Source: Spirochaetaceae bacterium
GTDB taxonomy: Bacteria; Spirochaetota; Spirochaetia; Treponematales; Breznakiellaceae
Direction of reading: 5' to 3'
NCBI GenBank assembly: GCA_031256815.1
Contig: JAIRPU010000068.1
Location: 1-9,157, forward strand
DNA: 9,157 bases
This document shows, in pieces, positions 5,784-9,157 of this stretch (position 1 is its first letter; every line of letters begins with the position of its first letter). The translations under genes were made by a program, and so were the position numbers. The notes under the pieces were generated by a model. It did not search any database. It was not told where the DNA came from and worked only from the letters and a program-made list of their open reading frames with translations.

Positions 5784-8437
5784 ACCGTGCTGAATTTGAT
5801 TTTACTTCCGTCAGCAAAGGCGTTTACCGTTGCGCCTTCGCGTATTGTGCCGGCAATAATCGCCTTTGCAAGCGGATTCTCAAGCTCATTTTGAATTGTC
5901 CGTTTAAGAGGCCGTGCGCCAAACACGGGGTCAAAACCAAGTTTCCCCAGCAATGTCAATGCCGAATCGTCTGTGTTTAACATAATTTTACGTTCAGAGA
6001 GCCGTTTTTTTAGCCGTTCGATTTGAATAAGCGCAATTTTATTTATTTCGTCTTTACCAAGCCTGTTAAAAATTATGGTTTCGTCAACACGGTTAATAAA
6101 TTCCGGCCTAAAATACTGGCGCAGCAACTCGTTTATCGACTGCCGGATTTCATTTTCATCGTTTTTTTCCAGTATAATATCGCTTCCAAGGTTACTGGTA
6201 AGTATAATTATTGTGTTTTTAAAATCTACGACGCGCCCCTGTCCGTCGGTAAGCCTGCCATCGTCCAGTATTTGCAAAAAAACATTAAAAACTTCGCTGT
6301 GAGCCTTCTCCACCTCGTCAAAAAGAAGCACGCTGTATGGCCTGTGCCGCACTGCCTCGGTAAGCTGCCCGCCCTGTTCATAGCCGACATAGCCTGGAGG
6401 CGCGCCTATAAGGCGGCTTACCGAATGTTTTTCGCCATATTCGCTCATATCAATTCGCGTAAGCGACTTTTCGTCATTAAAAAGAAAATCCGCCAGAGTC
6501 TTTGCCAGTTCTGTCTTGCCAACGCCGGTCGGCCCCAAAAACAAAAATGAACCCAATGGCCGCATATTGTCGGAAAGCCCCGCCTTGTTACGCCTTATCG
6601 CATCCGCCACCGCCTGAACCGCTGCCGGCTGCCCTACCACGCGCTTTTCCAGCGCTTTTTCCAGTTCAAGGTACTTCTGCAGCTCTCCGCTTAGCATTTT
6701 GGCCACAGGAATCCCCGTCCACGAAGAGACGACAAGCGCTATATCGTCCTCGCTAACTTCTTCCCGCAGCAAATTTTCCTGCTGCCTTCCAGACGCCTTC
6801 CCCTCTGCCGCGCCCGGCTCTTTTTCTGCAGCCTCCCTCTGTTTGGAGAGCTGCGGCCTTTTACCGGTAAGCTCATCAAGCTTCTTTTGCGCTTCCGGTA
6901 TTCTGCCATAACGCAGCTCCGCCGCTTTGGAAAGGTCGCCTTCGCGTTCATAGCGCCCCTGTTCGATATTTAACTCCTCAATTTTTTGTTTTAACGCGCG
7001 AATTTGAGCGATTTCGGCTTTTTCATTTTGCCAGCGGGCTGCCATTGCATCGCGGGCGGCGCTTAACTCCGCAATTTCTTTTTCTAATTTGGCAAGCCTT
7101 TCTTTTGACGCAGCCCCGCCGTCACCTGAACTGTATTTTATATCGCCGTCAAGCGCCTGTTTTTCGATGGAGAGCTGTAAAAGCCGGCGTTCAAGTTTAT
7201 CAAGTTCTGTAGGGCGGCTGTCCAGCTCCATTTTTAGACGGCTTGCAGCCTCGTCAACAAGGTCTATCGCTTTATCCGGCAAAAATCTGCTTGTTATATA
7301 ACGGTTAGAAAGCGAAGCGGCCGCGACAAGCGCCTCATCTTTTATTCGCACTCCGTGGTGTACTTCGTAACGCTCTTTAAGCCCGCGTAAAATGGCGATG
7401 GTATCTTCAACGGAAGGCTCCGCCGTATAAACCTGCTGAAACCGGCGTTCAAGCGCCGCGTCTTTTTCGATGTATTTTCTGTATTCGTCCAGCGTAGTCG
7501 CGCCTATGCAGCGAAGCTCTCCGCGTGCCAGCGCCGGCTTTATAAGATTTGCCGCGTCTGTAGCGCCTTCCGCCGCGCCTGCGCCGATAAGCGTATGAAG
7601 TTCATCAATAAAAAGTATAATTTCACCGCCGGAAGCCTGTGTTTCGGAAATTACCGCTTTAAGACGCTCTTCAAACTCTCCGCGAAACTTTGCGCCGGCG
7701 ACAAGCGCGCCAAGGTCAAGGGCAAGCAATTTTTTGCCTTTAAGCCCTTCAGGCACATCGCCCGATACAATGCGCCGCGCAAGCCCTTCGGCAATTGCCG
7801 TTTTGCCAACGCCAGGTTCGCCAATTAAAACCGGATTGTTTTTTGTGCGTCTGGACAGCACCTGCATAACACGGCGAATTTCTTCATCGCGCCCTATTAC
7901 AGGGTCAATTTTTTCGGCGCGTGCCAGCGCGGTTAAGTCGCGGCAATATTTTTCCAGCGCCTGATATTTTGCTTCCGGGTTTTGGTCAGACACACGCGCA
8001 TTGCCTCTTACAAGTTTTAGCGCGGCAAGAATTGTTTTTTTTGTAAGCCCCGCTTTTCGCAGCGCATCGCCTGCGGCGCCTTCGCTTTCTGCAAGCGCAA
8101 TAAGTATGTGTTCGGTAGAAACATAATCGTCTTTAAGCTCAGCGGCGCATACTTCCGCCTTTGCAAGCGTTTTGGAAGCGGCGCTTGATATATAAATATT
8201 TGCCGCCTCTCCATGGACACGCGGCAGCGCCCCCGCAATACGCTTGAATTCAGCTTCCAGCGCGCCGGCTTTTGCGCCGCTGCGTTCAACAAGCGGCGAA
8301 ACAATGCCGTCTTTTTGGGTTAACAGCGCAAGCGCAAGATGAATGTTTTCTATTTGAGGATGGTCGCCCTTTTGAGCCAGGGTTTGCGCATCCTGAAGCG
8401 CTTCCTGCGCTTTTATCGTAAATTTCTCAAGGTTCAT
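5780..8437 (-). CDS. clpB: ATP-dependent disaggregase ClpB (Hsp100)
   Basis: With the ATG at 8437 the protein is 885 residues. The longer TTG start at 8479 is rejected because family members begin MNLEKFT and because a promoter occupies that stretch. Order of domains: substrate-binding N domain (1-145); first AAA+ module with Walker A GEPGVGKT (206-213), Walker B IILFIDE (273-279) and arginine fingers R331/R332; middle coiled-coil (about 405-530); second AAA+ module with Walker A GPTGVGKT (635-642), pore loop GYVGYEQGG (682-690), Walker B VLLFDE (703-708), sensor TSNLGS (747-752) and sensor-2 GARPLKR (840-846). The hexamer threads aggregated proteins through its pore with DnaK. There is no LGF/IGF-type ClpP-binding loop that I could recognise in module 2. 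An Ala/Glu/Gly-rich stretch (about 531-556) between the coiled-coil and module 2 makes it some 28 residues longer than the E. coli protein. No full CIRCE or HAIR operator is visible upstream. Confidence 0.97.
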   Translation of the reverse strand: MNLEKFTIKAQEALQDAQTLAQKGDHPQIENIHLALALLTQKDGIVSPLVERSGAKAGALEAEFKRIAGALPRVHGEAANIYISSAASKTLAKAEVCAAELKDDYVSTEHILIALAESEGAAGDALRKAGLTKKTILAALKLVRGNARVSDQNPEAKYQALEKYCRDLTALARAEKIDPVIGRDEEIRRVMQVLSRRTKNNPVLIGEPGVGKTAIAEGLARRIVSGDVPEGLKGKKLLALDLGALVAGAKFRGEFEERLKAVISETQASGGEIILFIDELHTLIGAGAAEGATDAANLIKPALARGELRCIGATTLDEYRKYIEKDAALERRFQQVYTAEPSVEDTIAILRGLKERYEVHHGVRIKDEALVAAASLSNRYITSRFLPDKAIDLVDEAASRLKMELDSRPTELDKLERRLLQLSIEKQALDGDIKYSSGDGGAASKERLAKLEKEIAELSAARDAMAARWQNEKAEIAQIRALKQKIEELNIEQGRYEREGDLSKAAELRYGRIPEAQKKLDELTGKRPQLSKQREAAEKEPGAAEGKASGRQQENLLREEVSEDDIALVVSSWTGIPVAKMLSGELQKYLELEKALEKRVVGQPAAVQAVADAIRRNKAGLSDNMRPLGSFLFLGPTGVGKTELAKTLADFLFNDEKSLTRIDMSEYGEKHSVSRLIGAPPGYVGYEQGGQLTEAVRHRPYSVLLFDEVEKAHSEVFNVFLQILDDGRLTDGQGRVVDFKNTIIILTSNLGSDIILEKNDENEIRQSINELLRQYFRPEFINRVDETIIFNRLGKDEINKIALIQIERLKKRLSERKIMLNTDDSALTLLGKLGFDPVFGARPLKRTIQNELENPLAKAIIAGTIREGATVNAFADGSKIKFSTV

Positions 8438-8444
8438 AATATTA

Positions 8445-8473
8445 AAGATACAGAGTGCGGCAAACCGTGTCAA
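8445..8473 (-). promoter_or_regulatory. Sigma70-type promoter of clpB, -10 box 7 bases before the ATG
   Basis: On the minus strand a perfect -35 TTGACA (8468-8473) is followed after exactly 17 bases by TATCTT (8445-8450, 4 of 6). Seven bases (8438-8444) separate it from the ATG. Transcription would begin at or next to the start codon, and no Shine-Dalgarno is present there, so a leaderless mRNA is implied. A GCACTC hexamer sits in the spacer but lacks the matching half of a CIRCE element. Confidence 0.6.
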
Positions 8474-8619
8474 ATTCAAGCTTCCGCTTTGTGTTTATCT
8501 GCCGGCAGTTCCGCAGGGCAGCGCCGGGCCGTTTGCGGCAAGCGCGCAAGCGATTGAAGCGGAAAGTGCAGCGCAGGCAAAATTTTATCCAGATGCCGCT
8601 TTGTGTTTACAAAAACCAA
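8474..8619. other. GC-rich divergent spacer, possible gene remnant or short ORF
   Basis: The stretch between the clpB and EamA promoters is much richer in GC than the EamA gene beside it. It contains the 10-base palindrome CTGCCGGCAG (8499-8508), the short stem GCCG-TTTG-CGGC, and an 8-base inverted pair TTCCGCTT / AAGCGGAA (8482-8489, 8557-8564). The + frame of the EamA gene stays open through the whole spacer (8439-8654) without an ATG, and its middle reads protein-like (AASAQAIEAESAAQAKF). On the minus strand a 55-residue ORF (8643 to 8476, ATG to TGA, closed upstream by an in-frame TAG) ends just before the clpB -35 box. Neither reading has a recognisable family or a Shine-Dalgarno. It may be decayed coding sequence, a small gene or a structured RNA; none is established. 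Confidence 0.3.
8484..8609. repeat. 14-base direct repeat spanning the clpB/EamA spacer
   Basis: CCGCTTTGTGTTTA occurs at 8484-8497 and again, identically, at 8596-8609, a spacing of 112 bases. The copies lie just inside the clpB promoter and the EamA promoter respectively, roughly framing the GC-rich segment. That is compatible with an insertion flanked by short repeats, a duplicated regulator site, or chance. The copies fall in different reading frames of the short minus-strand ORF, so they are not a coding repeat there. Confidence 0.5.
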
Positions 8620-8648
8620 TTGACAAAAAAACAAACGGGGCATATAAG
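8620..8648 (+). promoter_or_regulatory. Near-consensus sigma70 promoter of the EamA gene
   Basis: A perfect TTGACA (8620-8625) and TATAAG (8643-8648, 5 of 6) lie exactly 17 bases apart, matching 11 of 12 consensus positions. Only six bases separate the -10 box from the ATG at 8655. The same bases also carry AAGGG (8646-8650), which looks like a Shine-Dalgarno four bases before the ATG. Both cannot act in one transcript, because a start site downstream of this -10 box would leave AAGGG out of the mRNA. Confidence 0.6.
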
Positions 8649-8654
8649 GGTTCT

Positions 8655-9068
8655 ATGTGGGTATTATTTGCCTTGCTTTCGGCTTTTTTTGCGGCATTAA
8701 CTTCAATTCTGGCAAAAATTGGCATACAAAATGTAAATTCAAATTTAGCAACGGCAATAAGAACAGTTGTTGTTTTAATTATGTCCTGGTTTATTGTCTT
8801 TCTTACAGGCAAACAAAATGATATTGCAAACATTGGACACAGAAATTTAATTTTTTTAATTCTGTCTGGAATAGCGGCCGGATTATCGTGGCTTTGTTAT
8901 TACAGGGCTTTACAAATTGGAGAAGCGTCAAAAGTTATGCCCATAGATAAATTAAGCCTGGTATTTGGAATTATAATGGCGTTTTTAATATTAAAAGAAT
9001 CCATAAGCATAAAGACGATAATTGGCGCTGTTTTTATTACAGCAGGCACATTTGTTTTAATATTTTAA
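8655..9068 (+). CDS. Half-size EamA / DMT family membrane transporter
   Basis: With the ATG at 8655 the product is a 137-residue integral inner-membrane protein with one EamA repeat. About five hydrophobic segments are visible: 1-22 (WVLFALLSAFFAALTSILA), 31-50 (TAIRTVVVLIMSWFIVFL), 61-80 (RNLIFLILSGIAAGLSWLCYY), 90-110 (DKLSLVFGIIMAFLIL) and 117-137 (IIGAVFITAGTFVLIF). Motifs typical of the short branch are SAFFAALTSILAKIG, NLATAIRT, YYRALQIG and PIDKLS. Full-length DMT transporters have two such repeats, so this one should work as a dimer; the substrate is unknown. A TTG in frame at 8601 would add 18 polar residues and lies upstream of the promoter's start point, so it is not preferred. The gene is visibly more AT-rich than clpB and pyk, a possible sign of separate origin. 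No partner half-transporter is in the window and no clear terminator follows. Confidence 0.9.
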   Translation: MWVLFALLSAFFAALTSILAKIGIQNVNSNLATAIRTVVVLIMSWFIVFLTGKQNDIANIGHRNLIFLILSGIAAGLSWLCYYRALQIGEASKVMPIDKLSLVFGIIMAFLILKESISIKTIIGAVFITAGTFVLIF

Positions 9069-9115
9069 CAGTCCCATAAAATATTATATTCCGGCAGGAT
9101 AAACGCAATGGCATT

Positions 9116-9157
9116 TTAAGGTTTAATTTTGCGCTGAACTTGCTGTTTTATTAAGCT
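9116..9157 (-). CDS. Possible 3' end of a convergent gene (partial)
   Basis: On the minus strand the frame entering at the window edge encodes SLIKQQVQRKIKP and then stops with TAA at 9116-9118. The basic, helix-like tail is plausible as a protein end, and the position, 47 bases past the EamA stop codon, suits a convergent gene. Thirteen codons are too few to exclude chance. Nothing else was seen in 9069-9157, where no good hairpin with a T-run was found. Confidence 0.22.
   Translation of the reverse strand, partial: SLIKQQVQRKIKP

Noticed and set aside
6023..6550. 175-codon + strand open frame opposite clpB
   Set aside because: It overlaps the conserved second AAA+ module of ClpB on the other strand and shows no domain; it is best explained as a shadow frame.
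8438..8479. 14-residue N-terminal extension of ClpB from a TTG start
   Set aside because: The added residues are not family-like, ClpB proteins begin at MNLEKF, and the bases form the promoter.
8451..8480. Heat-shock operator or sigma32 promoter before clpB
   Set aside because: GCACTC matches part of a CIRCE half-site, but no inverted partner lies nine bases away. CTTGAA resembles a sigma32 -35 box, but no CCCATNT-like -10 follows at the right distance.
8484..8609. CRISPR or tandem repeat array
   Set aside because: Only two copies of a 14-base repeat are present, with no regular spacer series and no cas gene.

Overview
The window looks like ordinary chromosomal DNA of a Gram-negative-type bacterium of moderate GC, most likely a spirochaete of the Treponema group. 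That placement is from memory only: the small membrane-anchored TPR protein directly upstream of mltG, the divergent GH57/glucanotransferase-like protein and the overall protein style fit it. No rRNA, tRNA, transposase, CRISPR array or phage gene was seen.

Layout. Positions 1-98 hold the last codons of a membrane protein that runs, with a one-base gap, into a 622-residue GH57-like protein on the + strand (100-1968). A stem-loop with a T-run (1981-2013) ends that unit. The centre is entirely on the minus strand, in transcription order: clpB (8437-5780), pyruvate kinase (5748-3910), a 126-base gap, a membrane-anchored TPR protein (3782-3042) and mltG (3041-1986). The TPR stop codon abuts the mltG start, so those two form a tight pair. 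clpB and pyk are 31 bases apart and may be co-transcribed. After a 217-base divergent spacer, a small AT-rich half-size EamA/DMT transporter gene (8655-9068) runs on the + strand. The last 89 bases may contain the tail of a convergent minus-strand gene.

Roles. MltG trims nascent peptidoglycan strands at the inner membrane, and its TPR partner may help position it. ClpB is a disaggregase. Pyruvate kinase is the last step of glycolysis, here carrying a C-terminal domain that lacks the usual phosphohistidine motif. The GH57-like protein keeps the family's three-part architecture but lacks the catalytic glutamate and several sugar-site residues, so it may not be an active glucanotransferase.

The observations most worth following up are (i) the degenerate GH57 active site, (ii) sigma70-like promoters whose -10 box lies only 6-8 bases before the start codon of clpB, the EamA gene and the TPR gene, implying leaderless mRNAs, and (iii) the GC-rich clpB/EamA spacer with a 14-base direct repeat and open reading frames on both strands. 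I found no convincing evidence for a new multi-gene system.
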